Shown here piece by piece: positions 33,096-41,948 of a DNA stretch of 64,000 bases. Where the stretch lies: the NCBI RefSeq assembly GCF_041449215.1, contig NZ_JBGNFV010000001.1:1649001-1713000 (forward strand), in the 5' to 3' direction. Made by a program: the position numbers and the translations under genes. The stretch is from Roseivirga sp. BDSF3-8. Its GTDB lineage: Bacteria > Bacteroidota > Bacteroidia > Cytophagales > Cyclobacteriaceae. How positions within the stretch are numbered: the stretch's first letter is position 1; every line of letters starts with the position of its first letter. The notes under the pieces were generated by a model. It did not search any database. It had not been told where the DNA came from and worked only from the letters and a program-made list of their open reading frames with translations.

Positions 33096-34193
33096 ATGTT
33101 AGGATACAGGTTTAGTGAGTTCGTTCCTGAAGAATCGGGTCAGAATGCGGACTTCGAGAGTCTTCTGAAAATATTTCTTCAACTGGTGACCATTACCGGC
33201 GGTGATGTGTCCGAAGCCCTTGCCTGGCTAAATAACCTGGACAAACAGTACAATATCACGTCTGATGAGTACGGCATGGGCAACTTTATCGATGACCTTA
33301 AGGGTAAAGGATATATTACGGATGAAAATCCGGAGGGTCGCTTTGAGATTACCGGCAAAAGTGAACAAACCATACGCAGGAGTGCCCTGGAGGAGATATT
33401 TGGCAAGCTAAAAAAGTCAGGGAAAGGCCAGCATAAAACATTTTACAGCGGCTCTGGTGATGAAACAAACACAGACCGAAGGGAATATCGATTTGGCGAT
33501 ACGCTGAATCAGATATCTATGACAGACTCGCTGCGAAATGCTCAGATTAACCACGGGCTGGGTGACTTCCGGATAACGGAGGATGACCTGGAAGTGATGG
33601 AGAATGAATACAAAACGCAGACGAGCACTGTACTGATGATCGACATCAGTCACTCGATGATACTTTACGGGGAAGATCGCATTACTCCTGCCAAGAAAGT
33701 GGCAATGGCACTATCGGAGCTGATTCTTCAGAAATATAAGAAGGATACCCTGGATATTATTGTATTTGGAAACGATGCCTGGCAAATAGAGATCAAAGAT
33801 CTTCCCTACCTGCAGGTGGGCCCTTACCATACGAATACGGTGGCAGGGCTTGAGCTGGCAATGGACTTGCTGAGAAGACGGAAGAACCCGAACAAGCAAA
33901 TATTCATGATCACGGACGGGAAGCCTACCTGTCTGAAAGTGGGTATTAAGTACTACAAAAACAGCTTCGGCCTGGATAAGAAAATACTTAATAAGACGCT
34001 GAATCTGGCTGCACAGTGCCGCAGACTAGATATTCCAGTTACTACGTTTATGATCGCCAGCGACCCCTATCTAAAGCAATTTGTGCAGGAGTTTACAGAG
34101 GTAAACAATGGAAATGCTTACTATAGCAGCCTTAAAGGCCTGGGCGACCTGATTTTTGAAGACTACCGACGAAACCGCCGAAAGAACTTTTAA
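33096..34193 (+). CDS. VWA-domain protein paired with an AAA ATPase
   Basis: A 365-residue cytosolic protein. Residues about 175-350 form a von Willebrand A domain: VLMIDISHSMI carries the DxSxS metal-site motif near 183, followed by the DIIVFGNDA strand, a Thr in the AGLELAMDLL region and IFMITDGKPT. The N-terminal 170 residues are helical and acidic, with no membrane segment. It lies 33 bp upstream of a MoxR/ChlI-like ATPase gene; such pairs act together as chelatases or protein-complex remodelling machines. The substrate is unknown; no cobalamin, chlorophyll or nitric oxide reductase genes are near. Confidence 0.85.
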   Translation: MLGYRFSEFVPEESGQNADFESLLKIFLQLVTITGGDVSEALAWLNNLDKQYNITSDEYGMGNFIDDLKGKGYITDENPEGRFEITGKSEQTIRRSALEEIFGKLKKSGKGQHKTFYSGSGDETNTDRREYRFGDTLNQISMTDSLRNAQINHGLGDFRITEDDLEVMENEYKTQTSTVLMIDISHSMILYGEDRITPAKKVAMALSELILQKYKKDTLDIIVFGNDAWQIEIKDLPYLQVGPYHTNTVAGLELAMDLLRRRKNPNKQIFMITDGKPTCLKVGIKYYKNSFGLDKKILNKTLNLAAQCRRLDIPVTTFMIASDPYLKQFVQEFTEVNNGNAYYSSLKGLGDLIFEDYRRNRRKNF

Positions 34194-34226
34194 CACATTT
34201 CACACCGCTAAGAGCCAATTCATTTT

Positions 34227-35756
34227 ATGACAGAATATAAGGATCTGAATGCCGACCAACTGCACAGGATCAATACGCTGGGTCAGCTAAAGGCCACAGG
34301 CTACTCGCCCCGGTCAATTAAAAAGGAACTCCGGGACAACCTGGTAGAGAAACTGCGAAAAAAAGAAAATGTATTTGAGGGCATCTGGGGATATGAAGAT
34401 ACGGTAATACCTGATATACAACGCGCCATACTCAGCATGCACAACATGAACCTGCTGGGACTGCGTGGCCAGGCCAAAACGCGGATAGCCCGCATGATGA
34501 CGCATTTGCTGGATGAATACATCCCCGTGCTGAAGGGCTCAGAGCTCAATGATGATCCTATGCAACCTCTGAGTCGTCATGGACATGACATGGTGAAGGA
34601 GATGGGTGATGATGCTCCTGTAAGCTGGCTGCACCGCAGCGACAGGTATACGGAGAAGCTTGCCACCCCGGATGTTAGTGTGGCGGACCTGGTGGGTGAT
34701 GTGGATCCTATAAAAGCAGCCACACTTAAGCTGCCTTATTCTGATGAAAGGGTACTGCATTATGGCCTTATCCCACGCTCTCACAGAGGGATATTTGTAA
34801 TAAATGAGCTACCTGACCTTCAGGCGAGGATACAGGTAGCCCTTTTTAATATACTTCAGGAGGGTGACATGCAGATCAGGGGATTTAAGCTGCGTCTACC
34901 CCTGGATATCCAGTTTGTATTTACAGCCAACCCTGAAGACTATACGAACAGGGGTAGTATAGTTACTCCTCTGAAAGACCGTATTGACAGTCAGATCATA
35001 ACGCACTATCCTATGAGCCTGGATATAAGCCGAAAGATCACAGAGCAAGAGGCTAATCTGCAGGGAGAGCAAAAAGAGGCTGTTTTTGTGTTTGACGAGG
35101 CCCGTGACCTTATCGAGCAGGTGGCTATAGAGGCCCGTGACAGTGAATATGTTGACCCCAAAAGCGGGGTATCGGCCAGGCTCACCATTTCTGCTTTTGA
35201 AAACCTGGTAGCTGCTGCCGAAAGAAGGCGCCTGGTAAATGATGAGGGTAATACGCATGTGCGACTTACTGATTTTCATGGGGTGGTACCGGCTATCACC
35301 GGAAAGGTAGAGCTGGTATATGAGGGTGAACAGGAAGGTGCAGGCATCGTGGCGCATAACCTCATTGGTAAGGCAATCAGGACACGCTTTGCTACTTTAT
35401 TTCCGGACCCGGATGAATTCAGAAAGCAAAAGGATAAGAACCCTTACCGGGAGGTGGTCGAGTGGTTTGGAGAAGGCAATGTGCTGGATCTGATGTACGA
35501 TGATAGTGAGGAGACTTATCATGAAAAGCTTGAGTCTGTCCCAGGCCTTTCTAACCTGGTAAAGGAAATACACAAAAAGGAGGAAGGAAACTTCAGGTAT
35601 TTTCTCATGGAATTTGCGCTCCATGGTTTATCAGAATATAGCCAATTAAGCAAAAAGCAAATACTAAAAGGCACTCAATTCAAGGATTTATTGAGTAGCA
35701 TGTTCTCTATGGATGCTCCCGGCCTTGACGACGAGGATGAAGACGATGACTATTGA
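34227..35756 (+). CDS. MoxR / magnesium-chelatase-like AAA+ ATPase
   Basis: A 509-residue AAA+ protein. Walker A is a variant, LLGLRGQAKTRIAR near 76, with Lys-Thr kept. A long insert (about 110-190) precedes Walker B, GIFVINELPDL near 200, which is followed by sensor-type VFTANPEDYTNRGSIVTPLKDR. The C-terminus has the helical lid typical of the ChlI/MoxR clade and an acidic tail (LDDEDEDDDY). It is downstream of the VWA protein, in the reverse of the usual MoxR-then-VWA order but tightly spaced, so they should form one complex. Length well above simple MoxR proteins. Confidence 0.88.
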   Translation: MTEYKDLNADQLHRINTLGQLKATGYSPRSIKKELRDNLVEKLRKKENVFEGIWGYEDTVIPDIQRAILSMHNMNLLGLRGQAKTRIARMMTHLLDEYIPVLKGSELNDDPMQPLSRHGHDMVKEMGDDAPVSWLHRSDRYTEKLATPDVSVADLVGDVDPIKAATLKLPYSDERVLHYGLIPRSHRGIFVINELPDLQARIQVALFNILQEGDMQIRGFKLRLPLDIQFVFTANPEDYTNRGSIVTPLKDRIDSQIITHYPMSLDISRKITEQEANLQGEQKEAVFVFDEARDLIEQVAIEARDSEYVDPKSGVSARLTISAFENLVAAAERRRLVNDEGNTHVRLTDFHGVVPAITGKVELVYEGEQEGAGIVAHNLIGKAIRTRFATLFPDPDEFRKQKDKNPYREVVEWFGEGNVLDLMYDDSEETYHEKLESVPGLSNLVKEIHKKEEGNFRYFLMEFALHGLSEYSQLSKKQILKGTQFKDLLSSMFSMDAPGLDDEDEDDDY

Positions 35757-35866
35757 ATCATTTCATCTCTGTAAATAATACAATTATATTACATAGATAG
35801 GGTAATCGTATTTAGCTGCCTAGCATTTGCCGGTAGTGTCCTTACCTTTTGAAAAATATTTTGGCT

Positions 35867-36382
35867 ATGGGCGATATATTATTCATTTGTACGGGCAATT
35901 ACTACCGGAGCAGGCTGGCTGAGATACTATTTAATCATTATGCCAAACAAGAAGGGCTTTCGCTAAGAGCATATAGCAAAGGACTTGAGGCTTTTATTAA
36001 ACGTAATACGGGACCTATATCCCCGCATACGCTGGCCTATCTGGATGCACTGAATATTCCGTGGCCTGAGGTAGTTCGGGAACCGGTTCAGCTAAAGCAG
36101 GAGGACTTCGGAGGGTACCGGGCTCTGATATTTATGGACGAGGCTGAACATCGGCCGATGGTAACTCATTATTTTCCTGAATATACTGACAAGGTGCATT
36201 ACTGGCAGGTACAGGATGTGCAGTTTCGCGACCCTGACGACGTATTACCTGAATTAGCCAGGAAGGTGTCTGAACTGGTTAATGACTTATGCAGTCATTA
36301 CCCGCAACCTTCATCTGAAACAGGCTTTATTTCGGCGATAACAGAAAACATTGATCAGGTGAAACACTACCAGCAGAAGTGA
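35867..36382 (+). CDS. Low-molecular-weight protein tyrosine phosphatase-like protein
   Basis: A 171-residue protein. The N-terminal FICTGNYYRSRLAE is the LMW phosphatase P-loop CxxxxxRS, with Cys near 8. Later regions (ISPHTLAYLDALNI, EDFGGYRALIFMDEAEH, VHYWQVQDVQFRDPDDV) match the fold, with the general acid expected in RDPDD. It may act on phosphotyrosine or, as ArsC-like relatives do, on arsenate. I take ATG 35867; a TTG at 35849 would add six residues before the P-loop. Its last 72 bases overlap convergently with the merC-like gene on the other strand, which is unusual. Confidence 0.8.
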   Translation: MGDILFICTGNYYRSRLAEILFNHYAKQEGLSLRAYSKGLEAFIKRNTGPISPHTLAYLDALNIPWPEVVREPVQLKQEDFGGYRALIFMDEAEHRPMVTHYFPEYTDKVHYWQVQDVQFRDPDDVLPELARKVSELVNDLCSHYPQPSSETGFISAITENIDQVKHYQQK

Positions 36383-36685
36383 GGCGAAAAGGCCAACCAC
36401 ACGGAATGCCGCACCGTATGTATGTAAAACAACCATAACTGAAAACAAAAGGCCGCATGACCACATGGCATACTGAAGCCACTGCCGATCCAGGTTGCGT
36501 GTGGAAAAGTAAATGGCGATGAGGGCAAGAATTACGAATAGGTAATCCAGCCCGTGAAAGGAATGCTCAAGCCAGGCGGCTGAATTACCAGTGGCAGCAA
36601 GGAAAACGGGGAATGCCAGACAATGCATGATACACAAGCCTGAACTGATTATTCCCATAATGTCCGAACGTCCTTTTCTCTGCAT
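36311..36685 (-). CDS. MerC-domain membrane protein
   Basis: A 124-residue membrane protein with four hydrophobic segments. The first carries DIMGIISSGLCIMHCLAFPV, the paired-Cys signature of the MerC family, which moves metal ions. The later segments are LDYLFVILALIAIY, MWSCGLLFSVMVVL and VVGLFASLLLVVFHLI. MerC was defined in mercury operons, but many Bacteroidota copies sit beside a Fur/Zur regulator, as here, pointing to zinc. An ATG at 36709 could extend the N-terminus by eight residues. The 3' end overlaps the opposite-strand phosphatase gene. A 7-1-7 inverted repeat lies 137 bp upstream. Confidence 0.8.
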   Translation of the reverse strand: MQRKGRSDIMGIISSGLCIMHCLAFPVFLAATGNSAAWLEHSFHGLDYLFVILALIAIYFSTRNLDRQWLQYAMWSCGLLFSVMVVLHTYGAAFRVVGLFASLLLVVFHLINVFCYRRNKACFR

Positions 36686-36709
36686 ATAGCGTTTGCAATT
36701 AAGTCGCAT

Positions 36710-37005
36710 GCTTACCGAAACTATGATAAAATAGTTTCCGGGGTGAGCACTTGATAGCCAAACATGAGGCTGCTACTATCCCCTTCAGACCCGAAAGTCT
36801 TTTACAATGTACGTAAATAAATGCGACATTGTTGCAAATGTATAAAGTAGTTTTGAATTAAAAAAATTCATTTTGGGTCACATATCAGCCCTAAAACAAA
36901 CTTTACACTGTCAACTGATTTATTACTGCCTGAAATTATTGCATATCAATTGCAGCTAGACTATATTTGTTATATCAATTAAGATAGATTTGGAATTTAT
37001 TTGTG
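36710..37005. other. Intergenic region upstream of merC with operator candidate
   Basis: AT-rich sequence between the merC-like and fur-like genes. It contains the inverted repeat at 36822-36836 and ends at a bidirectional terminator. No gene seen. Confidence 0.5.
36822..36836. promoter_or_regulatory. Candidate Fur/Zur-type operator
   Basis: TGCGACA-T-TGTTGCA is a 7-1-7 inverted repeat with one mismatch, flanked by AAA/AAT that extends the dyad. This is the geometry bound by Fur-family proteins. It lies upstream of the merC-like gene and a Fur-family gene is adjacent, so self-contained metal control is likely. Confidence 0.5.
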
Positions 37006-37032
37006 AAAAAGGCCCTCGGTGAGGGCCTTTTT
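37006..37032. terminator. Bidirectional intrinsic terminator after the Fur-family gene
   Basis: GGCCCTC (37011-37017) pairs with GAGGGCC (37021-37027) with a 3-base loop, flanked by AAAAA and TTTTT. The Fur-family gene on the minus strand ends 5 bp away. Confidence 0.85.
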
Positions 37033-37036
37033 CCTT

Positions 37037-37462
37037 TTATGCTGTTGAGTTACATTCTTTACAGGTACCAGTGATTAAAAATTCACTTTTAGTTTTCTCA
37101 TAGCCTGCAGGAAGTGAGGGCTCATAAATGGGAAACTCTGAGAGGCAAACAGTTTTTTCACATTTCTCACACTGAAAATGAATGTGGCTTTGAAAACGAT
37201 CTTTCTCTTTTAGTACAGCCTGATCCAGCGCGTACTTGGTTTCAGACCCAGCGAGGTTGACACGATGGATCATACCCTTTTCATCAAATGCTTTTAGCGT
37301 TCGGTAGAGTGTAGCGCGATCGTAGTGCTGCTGCAGATGATAGAATATCTCCTGCTGGGAAAGTGCTAATTCGGCATTACTTATAAAAAACCGCAGTACA
37401 TCCTCCCGGCATTTTGTTTTTCTCAGATCGTAATGATCCAGTATAGTAGCTGCTTTACTCAT
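37037..37462 (-). CDS. Fur family metal-responsive repressor (Zur-like)
   Basis: A 141-residue Fur-family protein. The winged helix covers about 1-80 (FFISNAELALSQQEIFYHL, YDRATLYRTLKAFDEKGMIHRV, the recognition-helix RATLYRTL being classic). The regulatory half has HIHFQCEKCEKTVCL and the C-terminal GTCKECN, the two CxxC pairs that hold structural zinc. Zur-like function is favoured by the neighbouring MerC-type transporter and the 7-1-7 dyad upstream of it, but peroxide- or iron-sensing cannot be excluded. It ends at its own terminator. Confidence 0.85.
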   Translation of the reverse strand: MSKAATILDHYDLRKTKCREDVLRFFISNAELALSQQEIFYHLQQHYDRATLYRTLKAFDEKGMIHRVNLAGSETKYALDQAVLKEKDRFQSHIHFQCEKCEKTVCLSEFPIYEPSLPAGYEKTKSEFLITGTCKECNSTA

Positions 37463-37676
37463 TTAAATCTGTGTCTTCCATTGCTAACGCAAAATGGCCC
37501 GGGGTAATTCCGGTGCCTGCTTTCAAAGATAGAATTATTGTATTTCCGCTAAAACATTTGACCAGCCAACCTTTTTGTATTCTGTCCATTTTTGTAAATG
37601 GATTTGAAAGCATGATACTTTCCCCTAATTTGAAGTGTTTTTTTGCTTATTACTTACTAAAAAATATAAAGTCGAG

Positions 37677-39545
37677 ATGCATAAGACTTTTCTAACGGCG
37701 CTTGCGCTTGCGATGTCTACTTTTGCCAGCATGGCAGCTGGCGACTCATACTGGCAACAGCGTGCAGAATACAATATCGATGTTTCCCTGGATGTAAACA
37801 CGAACCGGTATGAGGGCTCTGAAAAGATCGAATACTACAATAACAGCCCTGACACACTATTCAATGTATATTTCCACCTATACCCGAATGCATTTAAGCC
37901 GGGAAGTATGATGGATGTGCGCAGCCGTAACCTGCCAGATCCTGATCGCCGGGTACAGGATCGTATCTATAACCTGGAGGAGGATGAATACGGATATCTG
38001 AATGTGACCTCTCTGAGTATGAATGGCAAAAAGCTGACGAGCGAAGTATCAGGGACGGTGCTGGAGGTAACGCTGACCAAGCCCATTCTGCCAGGTAAGA
38101 AGGCTACTTTTTCCCTGGACTTTGCCGGGCAGGTACCTAAGCAGATTCGACGGTCTGGCAGAGACAATAGTGAAGGCATTCGGTATAGCATGACGCAGTG
38201 GTTCCCTAAAATGGCTGAATATGACTACCAGGGCTGGCACCCTGACCCTTATGTAGCCCGGGAATTTCATGGTGTCTGGGGTGATTTTGATGTAAAGATC
38301 ACACTGGACTCTGAATATGTGGTGGCTGCAAGCGGGTACCTGCAAAACCCTGATGAGGTAGGCCACGGATATGCTGAGGGCGAGGTGAAAAGAAGGGGCA
38401 AGGAGCTGACCTGGCATTTTAAAGCACCTGATGTACATGACTTTGCCTGGGCGGCTGACCCTGACTACACGCACGAGGTGGTACAGGTGCCTGATGGTCC
38501 GGAGGTACACTTCTTTTACCAGCCAGAAAATGACACCATCACTCAAAACTGGAAGGTGCTACAAGGGGCTGTAACGCAGACGTTTCAGATAATGAATAAG
38601 GAGTTTGGGAAATACCCATGGGACAAATACTCAGTGATACAGGGAGGTGACGGAGGCATGGAATATGCCATGGCTACCCTGATTACGGGTGAGCGCCAGA
38701 TCCAAAGCCTTGTCAATGTGGCTGTACATGAAATAGCCCATAGCTGGTACCAGATGGCACTGGCTACTAATGAAGCTAAGTACCCCTGGATGGATGAGGG
38801 GTTCACAAGTTTTGCTGAAGATGTGGTTATGGATCAGTTATTAACTGGCTCGAGAAACAACCCTCATGCAGGGGCTTATCGCAGTTACTTTAATATAGTG
38901 GGTACTGATGAAGAGGAGCCACTGAGCACACCCAGTGACTATTATAGCACTAACCGTGGATACGGAACGAATGCTTATTCAAAGGGCAATGTATTCCTGC
39001 ACCAGCTTAGTTATGTAATAGGAAAAGACACCTTTGATGAGGCCTTCAAGAAGTATTTTAATACTTATAAGCTCAAGCACCCTACTCCCGATGACTTTAT
39101 CCGCCTGATGGAGAAGGAAAGCGGAATGGTATTGGATTGGTACCTGGAGCACTGGCTATCCACCACTAATTCGATAGACTATGGTATAAGTGATGTAAAC
39201 GAGGCCGGCAATAAAACGGAGGTTGTACTGGAGCGTATTGGCAAAATGCCCATGCCTATTGATGTAGTGGTTACCTATACTGACGGTAGTAAAGAACTGT
39301 TTTACATGCCTCTTCAGATAATGCGTGGAGAGAAGAACGAAACCATGGGACTGAAGCGGACAACCCTGGAGGACTGGCCATGGGTGTATCCGTATTACAG
39401 TATCTCTATCAATAAGCCTAAATCTCAGATTGAGAGTATAGAAATAGACCCTACGGAAAGACTGGCGGATATAAACAAGGAAAATAATCTATGGACAGGG
39501 GACAATAATGCCAGCACCTACCAGCAACAAGGTACTGAACGATAA
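37677..39545 (+). CDS. M1 family metallopeptidase, secreted
   Basis: A 622-residue zinc aminopeptidase-like protein. ATG at 37677 gives a clean signal peptide (MHKTFLTALALAMSTFASMAAG); upstream in-frame starts would add a hydrophobic but unlikely extension. The zinc site HEIAHSW near 359 with the downstream Glu in DEGFTSFAE is intact. The exopeptidase GxMEN motif reads GGMEYA, with Tyr for Asn, as in the Bacteroidota branch of the family. A central domain (about 180-430) is catalytic and the C-terminal about 100 residues are beta-rich. It probably degrades peptides in the periplasm or outside. A terminator follows at 39569. Confidence 0.9.
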   Translation: MHKTFLTALALAMSTFASMAAGDSYWQQRAEYNIDVSLDVNTNRYEGSEKIEYYNNSPDTLFNVYFHLYPNAFKPGSMMDVRSRNLPDPDRRVQDRIYNLEEDEYGYLNVTSLSMNGKKLTSEVSGTVLEVTLTKPILPGKKATFSLDFAGQVPKQIRRSGRDNSEGIRYSMTQWFPKMAEYDYQGWHPDPYVAREFHGVWGDFDVKITLDSEYVVAASGYLQNPDEVGHGYAEGEVKRRGKELTWHFKAPDVHDFAWAADPDYTHEVVQVPDGPEVHFFYQPENDTITQNWKVLQGAVTQTFQIMNKEFGKYPWDKYSVIQGGDGGMEYAMATLITGERQIQSLVNVAVHEIAHSWYQMALATNEAKYPWMDEGFTSFAEDVVMDQLLTGSRNNPHAGAYRSYFNIVGTDEEEPLSTPSDYYSTNRGYGTNAYSKGNVFLHQLSYVIGKDTFDEAFKKYFNTYKLKHPTPDDFIRLMEKESGMVLDWYLEHWLSTTNSIDYGISDVNEAGNKTEVVLERIGKMPMPIDVVVTYTDGSKELFYMPLQIMRGEKNETMGLKRTTLEDWPWVYPYYSISINKPKSQIESIEIDPTERLADINKENNLWTGDNNASTYQQQGTER

Positions 39546-39568
39546 GCAGATACAGAGATTAGTCTGGA

Positions 39569-39597
39569 GGAATGCGCTTGTGTGCATTCCTTTTTTT
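39569..39597 (+). terminator. Intrinsic terminator after the M1 peptidase
   Basis: GGAATGC (39569-39575) pairs with GCATTCC (39584-39590), followed by seven T. Confidence 0.85.
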
Positions 39598-39698
39598 ATG
39601 TGAAAAATTCGGAAGGGTGGGATTTTTTGGGGTGGCTTTGGCGTTAAAGCAACATAGTACAAAACAAGGAGGTCTTACCGAGTCAATTTTACAAAACG

Positions 39699-39998
39699 AT
39701 GTATAACGAGCCTGAAAAGTTTTACTCTCTAGAGCAGTCAGAAGCAGCCAGCAGGATAAAAAAAGCTGTGAGAAAGCTGAAGGGGAAACCACGGTTTAAC
39801 GCCAGGAATATCATGGTAAGCTATCAATCTTATGTAGATAGTGGCGGCCGTTTGAAAGAAGTGACCAAGATATGCGTACTGGATGTATTCAGCTATAATC
39901 CTGTGGTGACATTTAATGTACACAAACCGCTTGAAAGTATCGAGGAAGAAGATATTTTGCCTTATGCTGCTATGATCAGGCAACCGCACTTCAAATGA
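39699..39998 (+). CDS. Small hypothetical protein, 99 aa
   Basis: An intact 99-codon gene with no signal peptide or membrane segment. The N-terminus is helical and basic (AASRIKKAVRKLKGKPRF); the rest has strand-like segments (NIMVSYQSYVD, KICVLDVFSYNPVVTFNV). It is 11 bp upstream of yidD on the same strand, so cotranscription is likely. I do not recognise a family. The natural residue composition and placement make it a probable gene. Confidence 0.65.
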   Translation: MYNEPEKFYSLEQSEAASRIKKAVRKLKGKPRFNARNIMVSYQSYVDSGGRLKEVTKICVLDVFSYNPVVTFNVHKPLESIEEEDILPYAAMIRQPHFK

Positions 39999-40009
39999 TA
40001 CTTTTCTGA

Positions 40010-40273
40010 ATGAGGCTATTCCACCTACTCAAAAGACTAATCGTATGGCTGCTTAATGCAGCCATACGATTTTATCAATATGGTATTTCACCTTACTTTC
40101 CGGCAAGCTGCCGATACACTCCTACCTGTTCTCAGTATGCCCTTACAGCCATAAAGATTCATGGGCCTGGCAGGGGTACTATCCTGGCGATAAAGCGTAT
40201 CTCACGCTGCCACCCCTGGGGAGGACACGGGTATGACCCAGTACCTCCTGGGAGAGGAAAATCGGAAAAGTAG
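40010..40273 (+). CDS. yidD: Membrane protein insertion efficiency factor YidD
   Basis: An 87-residue YidD. The family signature is complete: [28 protein letters not shown] and [14 protein letters not shown], with the conserved Cys residues. An N-terminal amphipathic or hydrophobic helix ([16 protein letters not shown]) puts it at the inner membrane, where it aids YidC-dependent insertion. In many bacteria it sits beside rnpA and yidC; here it is detached from them and follows a 99-residue unknown gene. The XRE regulator gene converges from the other side. Confidence 0.95.
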   Translation: MRLFHLLKRLIVWLLNAAIRFYQYGISPYFPASCRYTPTCSQYALTAIKIHGPGRGTILAIKRISRCHPWGGHGYDPVPPGRGKSEK

Positions 40274-40296
40274 AAATAAATATTCCTGGAAAAAGA

Positions 40297-40731
40297 TTAC
40301 TTCCGAAGGGCGTTTAATACGCTTTCTAATTCGGAGCTGGCATCAAGAAGCCTCTTATCCATATTCTGAAGAAACTCTATTACTTCTTCTGAAAGATGTA
40401 CAGCTTCACTATAGCTCCCATTAACATCTGTCTTAGCGTTTCTCTGTTTTATTAAACTTAGCCTTTCCTTGAAGTCATCCAGATTAGGGGTAAGCTCACC
40501 CTGAGTAAGGAACTTCTCATCCGTAGACAAGTCCTTAGTGCAGAGGTCGTGAAGGTTCACTCCGAGCTTATGGGAAATTCGCAGCAGGACATCCATGCCA
40601 GGCTCTGCGGTACCCTTTTCGTAACAACTTATTAGTCCTTTAGTCTTGCCTAAAAATTCGGCAAGGTCTAATTGGGTGAGATTTTGCTTTTTTCTTAAAA
40701 AGCGGAGGTTTTTTGAAAAATATTTCTGCAT
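40297..40731 (-). CDS. XRE-family transcriptional regulator
   Basis: A 144-residue protein with an N-terminal Cro/C1-type HTH (residues about 5-62): NLRFLRKKQNLTQLDLAEFLG, then KGLISCYEKGTAEPGMDVLLRISHKLGV. The C-terminal 75 residues are helical and acidic, probably a dimerisation region, ending in LLDASSELESVLNALRK. No toxin or phage gene is adjacent, so it is not obviously an antitoxin or repressor of a mobile element. The stop lies 23 bp from the yidD stop in convergent orientation. Confidence 0.85.
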   Translation of the reverse strand: MQKYFSKNLRFLRKKQNLTQLDLAEFLGKTKGLISCYEKGTAEPGMDVLLRISHKLGVNLHDLCTKDLSTDEKFLTQGELTPNLDDFKERLSLIKQRNAKTDVNGSYSEAVHLSEEVIEFLQNMDKRLLDASSELESVLNALRK

Positions 40732-40942
40732 TATACTAGCTGATTTGATAGGCTAAGATACAAAATTATTTGAACCTACAAATAAAACTGTTCCACTACG
40801 AGCGTAAATAGTTTGCCTAGGAGCACTTGAAATCTACATAAATGACCGTTCAACGCCGATCATTACTGCTTGAAAACCATCCCTTTATTAACCCTATCAT
40901 TTGCGGTCCGTTTAATAAGAAACTAACAGAAATACGGTAGTA

Positions 40943-41488
40943 ATGGAAAAGGCAACATTTGGATCGGGATGCTTTTGGTGTACTGAGGCTATATTTCAAC
41001 GCCTGAAGGGTGTAGAGAAGGTTGTATCAGGTTATTCCGGCGGACATATAAAGAACCCGGCCTACAGAGAGGTATGTAATGGTGTAACCGGACACGCCGA
41101 GGTAGTCCAGTTAACCTACGACCCGGAAGTAATCACTTATGATGAGCTGTTGGAAGTATTCTGGAAAACTCATGACCCTACCACGCTTAACAGGCAGGGA
41201 TACGATGTAGGTACTCAATACCGCTCTGCTGTTTTCTACCACACCGAAGAACAACGTAAGAAGGCGGTGTATTATAAACAAAAGCTGGAAGAGGAAGATA
41301 TATTCGGTGCACCAATAGTAACGGAGATATCACCCTTAGAAACTTTTTATGCTGCGGAGGGCGCGCATCAGGATTATTACAACAATTACACTAGCCAGCC
41401 TTATTGTCAGGCAGTTATACTCCCTAAGGTGAAAAAACTAAAGCAAATATTCTCAGAAAAATTAAAACAAGAGCAGAATAACCTATAA
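40943..41488 (+). CDS. msrA: Peptide-methionine (S)-S-oxide reductase MsrA
   Basis: A 181-residue MsrA. The catalytic motif GSGCFWCTEAIF places the nucleophilic Cys at 10. Family blocks GVEKVVSGYSGG, EVCNGVTGHAEVVQLTYDP, HDPTTLNRQGYDVGTQYRS and AEGAHQDYY are all present. It reduces the S-epimer of methionine sulfoxide in proteins after oxidative damage. A possible resolving Cys is near the C-terminus (QPYCQAV). No MsrB domain is fused. It is cytosolic: no signal peptide. Confidence 0.96.
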   Translation: MEKATFGSGCFWCTEAIFQRLKGVEKVVSGYSGGHIKNPAYREVCNGVTGHAEVVQLTYDPEVITYDELLEVFWKTHDPTTLNRQGYDVGTQYRSAVFYHTEEQRKKAVYYKQKLEEEDIFGAPIVTEISPLETFYAAEGAHQDYYNNYTSQPYCQAVILPKVKKLKQIFSEKLKQEQNNL

Positions 41489-41543
41489 CATTTTTTGACA
41501 AGCGCAGGTTAATTGAGGGACTTTTCATAAAACATTTAGAACC

Positions 41544-41897
41544 ATGAAAAAAACGGCTCAATATTTTTTTACACTATGTTTCACATTGATGCTTTTCGCT
41601 TCACCGGTATTGGCTAATACTATTGAGGATAAGGTGGAGGCATTGCCTGAATTTATCGACAAAGAGAAATTCAAAGACATGCCGGCAGAAAGCCAGGAAA
41701 AGTTTTTTGAATGGAACGAGCGCCTGACTGAAATCAAGGCCATGGACAAAGATGATCTTGACAGGTCAGAGAAACGTGAACTAAGAAGAGAGGTCAAAGA
41801 CATTGAAAAAGCCATGAAGGCTGAGGCTGTTAGCGGCGGTGTTTATATCGGTGGTACAGCATTAATTGTTATTCTATTACTGATTTTACTCCTGTAA
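41544..41897 (+). CDS. Small exported protein with C-terminal membrane anchor
   Basis: A 117-residue protein with a signal peptide ending SPVLANT, a charged helical central part (residues about 28-92, rich in Glu/Lys/Asp) and a C-terminal hydrophobic helix GGVYIGGTALIVILLLILLL. It should be held in a membrane with the helical part in the periplasm. I recall short Bacteroidota proteins of this layout with no known role. It is 55 bp after msrA and ends at a terminator, so the two could share a transcript. Confidence 0.75.
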   Translation: MKKTAQYFFTLCFTLMLFASPVLANTIEDKVEALPEFIDKEKFKDMPAESQEKFFEWNERLTEIKAMDKDDLDRSEKRELRREVKDIEKAMKAEAVSGGVYIGGTALIVILLLILLL

Positions 41898-41922
41898 AAC
41901 CAGGTAATAATATTTAAGTAAG

Positions 41923-41948
41923 AGCCCCTTGAAAGAGGGGCTTTTTTT
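41923..41948 (+). terminator. Intrinsic terminator
   Basis: AGCCCC (41923-41928) pairs with GGGGCT (41937-41942), followed by a T-run. Confidence 0.85.

Noticed and set aside
32857-33102. 81-codon plus-strand frame before the VWA gene
   Set aside because: Ser/Thr/His-rich with no coding-like pattern, and it overlaps the VWA start; more likely upstream non-coding sequence.
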